NCBI GenBank assembly: GCA_026686845.1
Contig: JAIVEN010000015.1
Coordinates: 14,675,501-14,739,500 of the forward strand
Length of the DNA: 64,000 bases
DNA from: Adenanthera pavonina
Taxonomy: Eukaryota > Streptophyta > Magnoliopsida > Fabales > Fabaceae
Reading direction: 5' to 3'
Shown piece after piece: positions 22,304-35,562 of the stretch. The notes beneath the pieces are model-generated. The model ran no database searches. It was not told the DNA's origin and saw only the letters and a list, made by a program, of their open reading frames with translations. Within the stretch, counting starts at the first letter, position 1; the number at the start of each line of letters is the position of its first letter. A program made the translations under genes and the position numbers.

Positions 22304-24119
22304 GTTGAGACATAATTATTTTGTCACGGTTGAATTGAAGTTGGAGTAATTGGAGGCCCAACTTACAATGAAACTTCATGTTATATTATACTAGTAAATA
22401 AATATATTAATTCAAATAGCTCAAAATAATACTGAACCAACAAAATAACCCCTATTTAAATGCTTATATGATGGTCTGTTGATTATTTGTGTATTTTAAT
22501 GCGCATATCCCTTAGATAGAAATTCTTTCGTTGAATTGATGCATTGAATAACCGTGAGAGACAATGAGAATATGTAGTTTGAGGACTTCAAGAATTCCCA
22601 GTAAGCATACATTTCTGGGAGGGGGTTTGTCAATTATGTGAAGAGACGTGAATAGCTTAATCAGTTTAGCTTTGTTTTGTCTTTTCTGAAATTATCCACA
22701 TAGATAACAAAAAAGTAAGCATTATATAGCAGAAGCAAACTATCATCCTGCGTGCTATGTGAACAACCAACTTTTCTTATTTTCATTTTCAAAGTGAAAG
22801 TTAGGTGCAGTTAACTTCTTCTTCTTGGGGTTCTTCATTTTTTTTGGCCATCAACTTTTGAGCTTCGAGTAAATGGGAAAGCTCCATCTTTTTCAGAGGA
22901 ATTCACCTACCGATATGCTCCATACATGACATATAAATTTTAATAAGAGTTCTCTGTTAATCAGACTATGGCAAAAATAAGAAAACAGAAAATGATTATT
23001 TAAAGAATTAAACTAACTATTGCATCAAATTACCAAGTGTTTCACAAATTTATCACCTAAAATACACCATTACAACTTGACAGTTTGTTGGTTGACCGTT
23101 AGAAATATTATAGGCTTGACTCGCAAGTATGAGTCAGTGCATTTATACAAAGAGCATAATGAATACAAAATACCTTCATTTTAACCAACTCAAGTCAAAG
23201 TAAGTTGTAGATGTTCTTCTTTGTTAAGTAATGGGTTGAGAGTTTAATTTTTAATTTTTGTATATAAAGTAAACCCAATTAGAAGAGCCTATCCTTTACC
23301 TTCCATACTTTGAGGAATTGGTGACAGGAAATACTCTTGGTTACTGCCAAAAGATACCTTCATTTGGTAGGCAAATACATAGTTTGCTCTGTGCATTCAC
23401 ACTAATTACTTATGGAGTATTATGAAACCCATACACTAGAGAATTGTATAATGTTGCGTAATTGAGGCCATAAAGGGTGACCCACCATAGTGTTTGTAAT
23501 AAATCACCCTGCCGGTAGAGATATTTAGAATCTCCAATCAAAGATAGAGAAAAAGAAAGAATGAGAGAGAGAGAGAGAGAGCTGACATATTTTAGATGAG
23601 AAGGCCAAATATCCAACTCCTGAAGCACCAGGAACCACAAAGAAAATGGTGTGGAAGATCCTGAACAACTATATGTGGACTAAATTTTGTGCTTGCGGGT
23701 CAAAGCCAATTATCAATTAATTAAGCTTAATGAAAAGCTAAAATCCTGTGTCTGTGTTTGTCTGGCATCTTAGTTTTTTAATGAGGAAAGTGAGAAATGT
23801 TTACTCCACACTTTGAAAGTCCTAAATTTCAAAATTGGAATACACTAAGACATTCTTAAGAATCTTGTCATCGTCATCATTATCTTTTGTAAAAGAAGTG
23901 GGGCATGTCCATGGTTGCTCTCTCACCTTCCATGCTGATTATTCCTTTTCCTATTACGATTGATTCAACTGCACAATTACCAAAAAAACTCACTGAATTG
24001 TCAGTAAACTAATTTCTGAGGAGTTTCATAAACGTCATAAATATAAACTTAAAAGTCTTCGATACTTTATTCTCACATTCAAAGATAAAGTAATACATAT
24101 AGATGAAACCATACGTGAT
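22304..24119. other. Intergenic stretch, no gene seen
   Basis: Moderately AT-rich. It contains a short (GA)n run at about 23566-23581. No ORF with a recognisable product and no clear transposon ends. Confidence 0.55.
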
Positions 24120-24127
24120 GTTTTATC

Positions 24128-24616
24128 CAAGGTATTAAAAATCGGACCGATCATTGAATCGGATGAGATAATGGTTCAAGGTTCAATGGTCGGACCGGTT
24201 GTGAATAAATTAATATATTTTTAATAATATAGTTAATTAATATTCAATTTTCATATTATTTGTTAGGTAAATTTATTATTATTAATCATTATGTATCATA
24301 ATAATACTTATAACATATTATAATATAGAAAGAAAAAAATTTATACTAAAAATAATACTACTTAGTTCTAAAAATAATGTTATTTTATTTTAAAAAAATA
24401 TTTTAAAAAAATTAAAAAAAAAAAAGAAAATCAAGACCGGTTCAACCCGGTTTTGGACCGGTTTTACACCGATTTTTGACCGGTTTGACCGGTTCTTGAC
24501 CGGTTCCCACCGGTTCTGAGACCCCCCGATTTTTAGCTACTTCCGGACCGGACCAGGGGCCGGTTCCCGGTCGGACCGGTCGAACCGGCTAGTCCGATCC
24601 GGTTTTTTATACACTG
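24128..24616. mobile_element. hAT-like non-autonomous transposon, copy 4
   Basis: Flanked by the exact 8-bp duplication GTTTTATC (24120-24127 and 24617-24624). The left end is CAAGGTATTAAAAATCGGAC; the right end, reverse-complemented, is CAGTGTATAAAAAACCGG. The right third is built from repeated ACCGGTT/GGTTTTGACC units on both strands. Its core matches copy 3. It is the best preserved copy and has no ORF of its own. Confidence 0.92.
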
Positions 24617-24624
24617 GTTTTATC

Positions 24625-26021
24625 ATAGATTCCTTAAATTCGGCGTGAAGTACGGAAAAAATGAGTCTAGTTTTGAAAATTCCGTAGCAAGAGAAGAAAA
24701 TGAAGCATGTGGGATGGAAGACTAGGCCACTTAGGGCATAGGTATTTATAGCGAAGGGATTGTAGTTGTGGAGAGAGACAAATGTTGGAGGATGTCTTTT
24801 TCGTTGCCACATGAAAACAGATGACACAAACAGAAGTGCTTCCATCTTCATTGTCTGAAGTCTGAACGATGATTAAAGAATCTGCAATATAATGCTTATC
24901 CATAAACACTCATCACTTCCTTAATACATCCGCACTACCACATGTTTCCCCCTAATCTTTCATTTGGATGACGAAAAAATTATGAGAAAAAATAAGAAAA
25001 TTCTAGATAATAGTGTTTTTCACCATATCAAATAATGGTTTTTTTGGCTAATCAGGAATCAAGTAATGGTTAAGTGCTGATTCGATTCATTTTTGGTTGC
25101 TAGATATTTATTTCACTAAGTATGATGCCTCTCTTCTATTTTTCATAACAGCCCAGATACATATAATTTTATAGGCAAATATTTAATTTGTAATGACATT
25201 ACCTGTCTGTAATCTCTTAATGAAGTAAAGTTAGTTATTCAGTTAACTTTATTTGCAGTAAATGTGGACGATGGTTAAGGTGCGGCTGTGAATGATTTTC
25301 ATCTATTGAATAACTTTGATAAAATAATGTCACATCAATAACCGAAAATTCATGTTAATTAATGGTACTATGTTTCTGAATTCAAGTCTTCCCCATCATT
25401 AATCAAGTTTGCAAATCTCATTAGCTCCATGTTTGATTTTTAGTTAATTAAAAATAAGTTTGGATAGAATTGCTTTTATAACATGATTCTGATAAAAATT
25501 AGTTTTGCACTAACATATTTATGTTTGGATAATTTATTTAAAAATTAGTTTTAACAAAACTCATAATTTTTTTTTAAATTGAACTTAAACTCTATATCAT
25601 TATTAATTTAATTTCTTTAGAATAAAATTTAATCTGTAATTATTTAATTGGAAATAAAGTATATCTAATATAACATTTTCTTATAGGTTATGATCTATGG
25701 AAATTAAAATTTTGAAAAGATATTTTGGTCAATAGATAGGAGAAAATTTATGAAAATTTTATTTTCTTAATTTTTTTATTTTTTTCTTATTTTTATTATT
25801 CTATTTTTATCTAACTTTAAATTAAAATAAATATAAATAAAAATGAAGAAGTAGAACGAAAAAACAGCGTCGAATTGCTTCTCCGGAAACCTGTTTTGCT
25901 AGCCGAAATGATTTTCTAATGGAAAAATAAAAATTAGCCAAATACACCCAAAACTATATCATACTTGATTTTGACTCCAAATATTGGTTTGTGAGTAGTG
26001 ATGCCAAATATATCCTAATAT
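24625..26021. other. Intergenic AT-rich stretch
   Basis: No gene. The segment from about 25428 (GCTCCATGTTTGATTTTTAG) to about 25950 (AATTAGCCAAATACACC) has weakly complementary ends and might be an old MITE, but I could not find a convincing target duplication. Confidence 0.45.
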
Positions 26022-26023
26022 TA

Positions 26024-26284
26024 TCTTCCATTTAAAATATAAATCATATTTGATTAATTATATAAAATCTAAGAAATGTAGTTTTATTCATTAAATCTGC
26101 CAATAAATACATTATTTTTCAATAATGTTCCTATTTAAAGTCTTATATCTCTTATATATTTAATTATAGATAAGGATAAAATAAGAAAAAAATATTTAAT
26201 ACCCTAACAAATTATCAAATGGTATTTATATTTTAAATCAAAATAAATTTTTAAAATATAACTTATATTATGAATTAGAGGGAG
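26024..26284. mobile_element. Stowaway-type MITE, worn
   Basis: A 261-bp element flanked by TA (26022-26023 and 26285-26286). The right end, reverse-complemented, reads CTCCCTCTAATTCATAATAT and the left end TCTTCCATTTAAAATATAAA, so the terminal inverted repeat is still visible over about 25 bases. It is non-coding. Confidence 0.65.
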
Positions 26285-26286
26285 TA

Positions 26287-29200
26287 TTTTCTTTCATGGG
26301 AACCTCATTGAATTTTGGATCAAAAGTTTTTACTCCACTTCCCCTTAATTTAATCGTACATCAAAAACAAAATAATAAATTTCTCAATAAATAAACGAAT
26401 TTTAATTTAAACAGAAAAATTGGCAAACAATGAAATATAGTATATGAGTAACTCAAGTATGAAGTATTCATATTAAGTAATCGTAGCCGGATTAGGTAGC
26501 AGAGCATGTGAAGTGGATAGACAAATATCTCGAAATTTATATTCTTTTTTTAAATTAAAAAATCATATGATGAGTAAAATGTAAATGAAAAATTCACTTG
26601 TATTTTTATTTATTCTTTTATTTTTTATATATCTCTCTCACTTAACAGCTATTTTAAATTGTTTTTAGTTTTATATAGGAATTTCAAATACTATTATCTT
26701 TGGGCAAGCAACTTGGCTTAAAAGTATAAATGTCTTGTCATTATTGGTTTTACAGTTCATTAAGCAAAGCCACCAAGTTTGATTAAATTAATTAAATGGT
26801 GATGCCTCACCACCTAACTCTCCACCCCATTCAAAAGATAATGACTGACTTACTTGCTCTTTGTGACTAATGGGGATGTTTAATCATTAGAGACTAGACA
26901 CAACACACTTCAATTATCATTTTCTTCATTTAATTTTAAAAATAAATTATGTTTATCTTTTCAAATATATATGAAGAAATTACACTTGATTTTTTTTAAT
27001 TTGAGAGATCACATATGGCTCTCATAATATTTTATATTTAGCGTGATACAAAACTGTAATTTTATTTTTATGGCAAAAACATAAATAGAAAAGTTGGCGT
27101 TAAACTTAATAAAGTAAAAAAAAAATCATAGAAATTAATTTATATTTAAAAAATAGGTGTAATTTTTTAAAAATTAAATCTGGCTTATTGAGAGGCGCTA
27201 TAATTTTTAATGACGTGTGTGAAAAATGAATTACATCAATTCAAGAGCTTGCATCAAAAGCATATAATTAAATGCAACTTTTATCTTAATTGAGTTGGAA
27301 AGGCGGTCTAACTTTATTTTCCTGAAAACCTTATTTTACTTTTGAATTATAGATAGCACCATCTTAGCTTTCTTTTCATTTATTACATCCACAAAAAAGT
27401 TAATATAAATATATCCGAAAAAATAAAAAAAAGTTAAAAAATTGACATTTATATCACCATTAATATAAAGATAAAATTTAAATGAGGCTTTTAAGTTCTT
27501 ATTATTAATTTTTCAACAAAAAATAAAAATATAATAAGTATTTTTCAATAATTTAATACTGTATTACATCTATTTTTTTGGTAAAGTAGGTAGGTTGTAC
27601 ACATGCAAGCGTTTTATTCATATTAATCATTCATTAATCTTTGTATGGCATGTTGGCCAAAAAAAAACTTTGTATGGTAAAATTTTGAGTAATCACATAA
27701 TTAAGGAGCATGCTTAAAAGAACGGTAATCATTAACTTAGTTATTCTCCTCCAACATAATTACCATGGATGAATTAATTGTCTATTTATTTTTATCTGGA
27801 TTGCATTTTAATTAATTTTTACCAAAGTTTCTTGATCTTGTTGGGATCTAACCTCTAATAATGCTTCTATAAATTAAATTGGCTCACCCAAACTTATGTG
27901 GTGTGATTCTAATCGAATTTAAATGCAATTATATATTAATTTATTTAAAAAATTAAAACAATAATTATACAACTAAACCAATACGATTGATTGATTGAAA
28001 ATCAATCAATGAAAGAAAATGAAATAATTTATTTACAGGCTATGTTTTGATTTTGATATTTCATTTCACTGAAGATTTTTGCACTGAACGTTAGTGAAAT
28101 TAATTTAATTAATTATGTTGGCCAAAAAAGTAATTTAATTAATTATCCGGTTATGCCGTTGATTAGAGAAGCAAGGGAAACAAGAGAAATGGTGTCCATG
28201 GATGATGACCTGTCATGCTCTCCGCCACTTCATCTGTCAATATTGCATTCTCAGTTAATTACTAATTAATATAATGAATTGCGTTAACCTCGTGGCTCTT
28301 GAGGATTGTTTAAACGCATTTGATTTTTTTCTTATTTTAAAAGTATTCTCAACCTTTAAAACATGTTGATGTATATTATAAAATAATAAAATTTCTTATT
28401 TTTGGTAATAAAATCACTTTTATGTAAGAAGATCATATCATGATTTTATTTTTATCATGATAAGTACAAGAAAATAAATTAAATTAATACACAATAAAAA
28501 AATTTAATATTTTATAATAGTACATGCATGTGCATACATACATATATCAAATGTTTTTTTCCTAATAATCAGTTTAAATATTATGAAATTAAATTACCAT
28601 TATTGGTTTCTTTTTTTCATTTGGTCAACCATTATTGGTTTCCTCTTGAACTTCAAAGGTTCTGTAATCATATCATTAATTAGCTGTATAATACAAAAAG
28701 TTATAGGTATTACCAAAAAAATTTGGCAAAAAACCAAATATCTCGAATTAAGTAGTTATAGAAAATAAAAATGTTTGCCTTAATATTATTTATTTCACTA
28801 ATTCAGATATCTCTCGAAGGGACTGCTTGTGTTTTATTATCTGGTTTCTTTCTATTACAGTTCAGCGTTTTTGACAGTAAGTAAGTCCTAAAACGAGAAT
28901 ATAACTAAAAGTTCTAAATTATAATCTTAAAATTTGTGTGGTATATATCAATTTAAAAATTAATTAATTATTATAAAATTTGAAGAAATGTGAATATATA
29001 TAGCTTATTCTATAAAAAATAAAATAAATTAAACTAACTTATTTTAAAATTGGTTAAATTTAATTCATTTTTATTGAAAATTACAACTAATTAGTTAAAT
29101 ATTTATATAAAAAAATTTATTTAATGTATTTTCTTAAAAACAATTGGTTACATAATATATCGTTTTAATTTTATTTTTGATATGATAGTGAAATTAACAA

Positions 29201-29639
29201 CTAAACTAAGTTAATGTTAACTTTCAGAATATATTGTATGAAAATTAGTTAAATTCAATTTATCAAAAAGAAATATTAATTATATATATTTTTTTAAAAA
29301 AAATGAAATATACTGCAGGAAATCTTTGAAAAATTATTACAACTAGATTGTTGGTTGCTTTTGCACGGAATTTGAGATAAATCATGTTATTTATTATATA
29401 AATAATGTGATGTTCAATAATTTTCTTTTATAAATATGCTTTCCTATAAATTGATACTTGATATATATATATATATATTGATAAGGAATAAATGGAAAAA
29501 CAAAAAGGCGGTTATGAAAGGACGGTGTTTTTTTTTTTTGGCCAGAGGACGGTGTTAGACTGTTAATGAATGGAGTGCGTATTTTTCGTGAAAACCGTAT
29601 GTACAATAACTGTACAGAGCATAATGTAACCGTATATTC
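26287..29639. other. Long AT-rich intergenic stretch, no gene seen
   Basis: About 3.3 kb of very AT-rich DNA with many homopolymer and AT tracts, including (TA)n at 29460-29478. No ORF above background and no bounded mobile element. GC content rises from about 29600, where the leader of the TPX2 gene probably begins. Confidence 0.55.
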
Positions 29640-30973
29640 TCACTCTCTATCTGACCCTCCATTTCCAGACAGTGACTCCAGTCATCCTGAAGTTAGATTT
29701 CAAGGCTTCTGCTGGTACAAATCCCTTGTACCCCCTCGCCGCTTCATTTTTAAATTGCAAATACTACAATAACAACAAAATTGGTTAATCGTCTGAACCA
29801 TGCGCATTTAACTCACTTTGAATCTTTCGGATCTTGTTGGCTTTCTCAGGGTCGGATTCTCCGATCGCCAAATCGTTCCTCATTGCCGCCTTGCCTTGCT
29901 TTCTCGGTCAGATCTCCTGGGTCCTCTGCAATTCCCTGGTTACAATCAAGCATCAGAGATATTCGCTGTTTCATGGCATTTTGACTATTGTCCGCTTTTA
30001 CGAGGTAGCGAGGACAGTGGAATTTCACTTGTCGACTGTTAAGTTTGTGGGCAAACTGTTTGGAACGGACAATATGGAAGAAAGTTTTTTTTGTTTTTCC
30101 TCTACATTCCAGTTATAAGAAATTCTCGACTTGATTTTAGTCGATTTAATTGTTATATATATATATATATATATCCCCGATTTGCTTCGTTGCTTGTCTG
30201 TTCTGTAGACTTGTCTTAATCTGTTAACACTATTAGTTCATATCCAAGTGTTTCATTTTATTTTCTTAGTTGATTACTTGTGCTTCATTTGATTTCTTAG
30301 AAAATGCCGCACGAGCAAGTTCACTTAGAGCTATATATTAGTTCACTGTCATTTGAAGCCTGGTAGACCTCTTTCTCCCTCTTAATAGTTTCCCCTCTTC
30401 TCATTTTTAACCTAATTCATCTTTCTTTTTGCCTCTGGCAAACAAGCTGAGATTCGATACATCTTTTTGTTCAATATAATTTGTGTACTCTAATTTCCTT
30501 GCCTTTGAAACGCCGTCTTTACATTCTCATTGTTTATTGAAATATCTAAATTATGATAGCTGTGCCGTGTTTCTTTCTCCCTTTTTATCCCATAAATAAC
30601 TTATTATGCCCCACCTGACATGCCTATTATTTTATGATCTTGCTCCTATCTTTCTCCTTCTAGTGGGTAAGTTGCAGTGAGACATCGAGGCTTATGAGTC
30701 TGTTTGCTGAAAAATGGCAATCTGTTTTTGTTCTTTGTGTTGTATAACATAATTCATTGTGGAAATGATAAGGTTAAAATGTATGCAAATTTGAAAGTTT
30801 TGCTTAGTCACTCGTTAAAACCATCCTGGCCAGGAAGGCTGAGGATAAAACTAGTATATAAACACCAGTCAAGCGGTAAAACTTTTTCTGCCAGAATATA
30901 AGTTCGATCCTTGTGGTTTTCTTGTATTGGATCATCTCTAAGTGTCAGTTCATTGTTGGTATGTCGCTTGTAG
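29640..30973 (+). other. Probable 5' leader and leader intron of the TPX2-domain gene
   Basis: A less AT-rich block (about 29640-30005) ends in a plausible donor ACGAG|GTAGCG. A long T-rich intron follows and ends at the acceptor CGCTTGTAG (30973), ten bases before the ATG at 30984. It contains a (TA)n run at about 30154-30173. The exact transcription start and donor are uncertain. Confidence 0.45.
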
Positions 30974-30983
30974 GTTGTTGTGA

Positions 30984-33900
30984 ATGATGGATTTGAGTAA
31001 CCTTTCACCCGCTGCTGGGCTTGAAGCAGTCCTCCAAAATGGTGTTCATGAAGAACTTTCGGACTCTGGAAAGCACAGTGTTGTTTCAAATGATGTTGAC
31101 CCCGGTTTTACTGAAATTACAGAAATTGGAGCTCAAAGTGGTGATTTTGGAAATGAAGTTCTGTTGAATAACACTACAACTAATGACATATCTGTGGAAG
31201 AAATTAAAGAGGAATCATATGACAGCACAGTCAGCAACGATGTGACCATTACTAAGGCAAGTAGCTTTTTTAGCCCTGAGTTTATTTCGTTGAGTTATTT
31301 TACATTTTTGGAATCTCATTTATGTGTTTTTGTTCTAGCAAAAGGAGGTAAAAATCACAGATCAATCAGAACAATTAAGAACATCAAAGGGTCCTGTCAA
31401 GACCAAGACTGTGAAGTTGGCTAATCCTAAAGGTGTTCATACAAGTGGGGTGAAGAAAAGTAAGGATAAAAAGGATGAAGAGGCACAACCCGATGTGTTA
31501 AATGGCTCTTTGGCTTTGAACTCTCGGCAGCCTATTAAAAGCAGATCATTCAATGACTGCAAGACACAAATTTCCAAGGTACTTTTGGTCATTGTCTTTG
31601 CCTGCTTCACCTAAGCTCTACTGAAGCACTTATTTGTGTCCATTGGTTTCTTGTTTTATCTTTGAACATGTTTCAATTGTTTAAATTTTATGATCTTGGT
31701 AAACACTGCTTCTTTTTTGCACCTTGTTTTTCTCAGCACTTGGACAAGTCTGTTGCAGCATCTTCAGGTTCACTTACGTATGTTCCTTACATTGTTTTTT
31801 TGTATATCAGTACTTTGAAGAGAGAAATGTTCAATATATAGAATTGATAGTGGTAATTATTCTACTCGTGACTATGATTTATTGGACACAGAGAGAATAC
31901 AAAACCAAAAGCATTGAAGAAAGGAACTCTTGATAAAGTTCAAGGAGAAGCACAATCTTCTTTGTATCCTTTTCTTTGTAGTAAGTTCAAGGAGAAACAC
32001 TCAATGATATTTTTTTAATATATATAGTAAGTTTATTTTTGTATGTGCTGATGTGTATGATTATTGCTTATCCTTAATACACTCTGTAGAAATATCACTG
32101 CAGAAGGAGCCAAACCTCCCAAGGTGGGGATGCTTCCAAATTATGGATTTAGTTTCAGGTGTGATGAACGAGCTGAGAGAAGAAAAGAGGTAAATAATGA
32201 ATAGTTCTGTTTCCACTTTCCACCTATTATTTTTGTTGCAGGTTTATTTTGCAATAAGTTTGTAGTTTCAAATAGAATTCATATTTTGCTGGACAGTTCT
32301 ACTCCAAGCTTGAGGAAAAGATTCATGCAAAGGAAGTTGAGAAGAGTAACTTGCAAGCAAAAACCAAGGTGATAATATTTTATATTTTAGGTTGAAACGT
32401 AGCTGGTGGTATTGATGCAAAAAATTCTTTTGTAGGAGACCCAAGAAGCTGAAATTAAGATGTTAAGGAAGAGTCTAGCATTTAAAGCAACTCCAATGCC
32501 GAGCTTTTACCAGGAGCCTCCTCCTCCAAAGGTGGAATTAAAGAAGGTGGGTTTCTTTGTGTATGCATGCTGATGCAGGGGTAAAGATTGTTGTTTGCTT
32601 TTGAGCTATATGTGATGTGGGTCTGCATGTCCTTGTGCGTGTGTGCTACTAGATGAATTCAAAACTACATATACACGTCCACTTTGCATATGGCTTTAGA
32701 GAATAATCAGAGGATACAAGACTGTCTTGTAAATTATTCAGAATTACTTTTTGGTGGTGGAAGCAGTCTTCTCACTTTACTCTTGTTTCCATTGATTAGC
32801 ATCTGTCTATGTTAATGTTTCTTGCTTGTTATTTGATACCCAGTGATCCCAGCATAATTGTCTCTTTTGGCTTCTTAAAAAGAAGTTTACGCAGTAAGAG
32901 TACTTATTAACTACTGTGTGTGGACTTAATGGCAATGCTTATAAAATTTAGTTTAGTTGACAGTCAGAAAATTTAGGTATCAGGGAGATGATAATGGATC
33001 AAAATATTTTAAATTAAATTACAGAGGTTGGTTATATGCTATATAATAATGTCTTTGCTGTGGAAAGCTGTATTTTCTGAGGTTGTTGGAGCATTATTTG
33101 CTTGAGGTTGACATAAAGTGTTTTTTTGCATATGATAATTTAAAACTGTGTATTAAAGTTCCTTAATCTTGATTTCATTTTGTAAAGTTAACTCAAAGTT
33201 AAAAACTATTGATCAATAACAGTATTGCCTCAAATATTTCTGTTAGCTGCTCTCATCAATCTCTATAAGGAATATATGGGATTGTAATTTTGTGATTTAC
33301 ACTAACGATTTTCAGTTGTTTTGTTTAACTGCTGATTAACTGAACCAAACTATGCTTACAAGCTTTCAAGGTTCTTCTGTTTTGTTACAAATATTTTATA
33401 GTTTTTGATTTGTGGTCATAGATGGCTATTTCACGTGTATCTATCTCTTGGTGAATTAGTTGACTGGATGCAGGTAAACTTATATTATTACTTAGACTTG
33501 GATGGATTTTGAAAACTAACCCTCAAATTAATAGATGGTTTTGTGGGTATTCAATTTGTTGATCTCAAATATCGTCTGGCACTTGTACAAGGTCCTTCTA
33601 TATCCACTTTATTGCGATAAAAATTGATGTTTCATTTTTAAAACTGCAAGCTTTTCTAATGCCTTTTCGATTAGATAGTCATGATCCATGCTGCTATCTA
33701 AATGTGGCGGTGCCTATAAAACATGGATGCTTCATAAATTAGCCATATCTGTGTTAACCGTTTGTGGTCACGCGTATCAGCAATGATATGATAGTGCAGA
33801 GATGTAGTTGTTGTGCACAAAACAGGGTGTTAAAAGTTATTGTGCACAAAAGAGGATCCTCTTTGAAAGCTTCTGCCTGTTATCTGGATCACAGATCTTT

Positions 33901-34513
33901 CTTCTTGATCTTGTTTCATTTTAACAAGTTCGGCATTGTCATTTGAAATAAAATTTTTTAGCCATGAACTTCACTAATGTAGATTCCTACTACAAAACCA
34001 AAGTCTCCCAAGCTTGGACGAAGGAAGAATTCAACCAGCTCAGAGTTAGATGGAAATCCTAGCAGCACTGCTCAACAGGGTCGTTTAAGTCTGGATGAGA
34101 AAGTGTCTGATAGTAACCCCCCTAAGAATATCACTCATGCCCGTCCAAAGAAGCCACAACGGAGATCTCTTCCTTCTAAACTGCCTTCTGAAAGGACCAG
34201 TTCATCCAATTCATCAACTGCAGTCAGTTCATCTAAGGCAATAAATGATGAAAAGACCACATTATCCAGTGTAACAAATAAAGATACCACCTTATCCGAT
34301 GCAAGTGGAAAAGACAAATCTCAAGTGGAGGCAGCAAATGAAGAGAATGGTACCTTGTCCTGTAATACAAGTGAAGCGCCTTCTCTGACCACAGATCAAA
34401 ATGCAGCTCCCTCAGACAAGCCAATCGAGACAGAGCAAGTGAATGTTGACATTGTAGTTGAAGAGCAACCTCAGCTTGCCTTCGTACAGGAACCTGTTGT
34501 GGCAGAGCATTAA
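30984..34513 (+). CDS. WDL5: TPX2-domain WVD2-like (WDL) microtubule protein
   Basis: A plant microtubule-binding protein related to the WAVE-DAMPENED2-like group. Eight coding exons join in frame: 30984-31256, 31339-31578, 31737-31777, 31892-31963, 32090-32189, 32297-32368, 32436-32546 and 33983-34513, giving about 479 residues. The acidic N-terminus is followed by a Lys-rich region. The TPX2 domain starts with GMLPNYGFSFRCDERAERRK (exon 5), continues through EFYSKLEEKI (exons 5-6), and ends with the hallmark LRKSLAFKATPMPSFYQEP (exon 7). Exon 8 is a basic, then Ser/Thr-rich tail. The first intron has a GC donor (AAG|GCAAGT); using the nearby GT instead runs into a stop. The last intron is about 1.4 kb. 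The expected role is bundling or stabilising cortical microtubules. Closest remembered Arabidopsis matches are At4g32330 and At2g25480. Confidence 0.88.
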
Positions 34514-35387
34514 GCAAACAGCAGGAACAGAAATACATGTTAACCTTTTTCAGAGTTTGTGAAGTCATCTCGTGAATATTAAGGCGCATAGCCGAGATTA
34601 TTTGACAGTGAAAGCTTGGAGATTTGCATTATATGGTTTGTGATGTAATCTTGTCCATAGCAGCGTTGTTTCTTTAAAGTGCTTACTCTTCCAAGGTTGC
34701 TGGTTTTGTCCTTATGAATATCCTTCCTGCTTGCAGCAATGTATGTAACTATTTGCCAAGTTATTGTAGCTTGCATTATTTTAGTATGCAGCGGTTGCCT
34801 GTGTTGTTTAGTGAATATCTGGAGAAGTTTTGAGGAAGCTTGGCATCAGATGGTTTAAGTTTCAGGCCATGCTTTGTTGAACAATTGGCAATGTTACATT
34901 GGACAAACTGTTGCTGTTTCGGACACCTCTTACATATTCTTGTCTTACAACTTTGCTTTCCTTGCTATTGTCACTAATTACTAGGTTGACTGGTTGATTT
35001 CCACAAATAGGTAATAAATAGGATGGATGTGAATCCTTTGAATTTGGTGTCTCCTAAATTTTTCTGTGAAGATTGTTAAATATAGTTAAATAGGATGGAT
35101 ACGTTAGGAATTTGGACATGGAGAGCTCATTAATTTTTTTTCACATTGTATATATAACAATTATAAAATTTTATTTATGAGATTATATCCGTCTGTACTG
35201 TAGCAACATGACCAAATGTTCATTATTGATTGGATGCTATCAGTTTGAAATTTTATATATTAAAAAATTTATAGATTTATCAGAATTCACATTGATTTCT
35301 TGTCAATATTTACTGTCATGTATATTATATATATTACTCAGGTAAACTGAATCAATAAGTTGTTGACACTTGACACTGAATTTTTAA
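34514..35387. other. 3' UTR of the TPX2 gene, then intergenic DNA
   Basis: Roughly 34514-35000 is less AT-rich and is the likely 3' UTR of the upstream gene. The remainder is AT-rich and contains nothing I can name. Confidence 0.5.
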
Positions 35388-35559
35388 GTGCCCTTTGGTT
35401 TACTTTTTTGTAAAAGTACTTTTAGAGTAATCACAGTTTACAAAAATGAAATTTGGATAAAAGTAGAGAAGTTTATTGAAAACCTGTTTAGATGAAAAAT
35501 GAGAAAATGATAGTTAGAAACCATAGTTTGGTTTGTAAAAATGCAAACCAAACAAGGCC
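35388..35559. mobile_element. Small MITE, PIF/Harbinger (Tourist)-like
   Basis: A 172-bp element flanked by TAA (35385-35387 and 35560-35562). The left end GTGCCCTTTGGTTTAC pairs with the right end, reverse-complemented GGCCTTGTTTGGTTTGC. A three-base TAA duplication and a GGNCTTGTTTGG terminus fit Tourist-like elements. Confidence 0.62.
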
Positions 35560-35562
35560 TAA

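Noticed and set aside
25428..25950. Possible MITE with weakly complementary ends
   Set aside because: Ends match poorly and no target duplication was found.
30820..30925. tRNA- or SINE-like segment with AAGTTCGATCC
   Set aside because: Only a B-box-like match; no cloverleaf or paired A box could be drawn.
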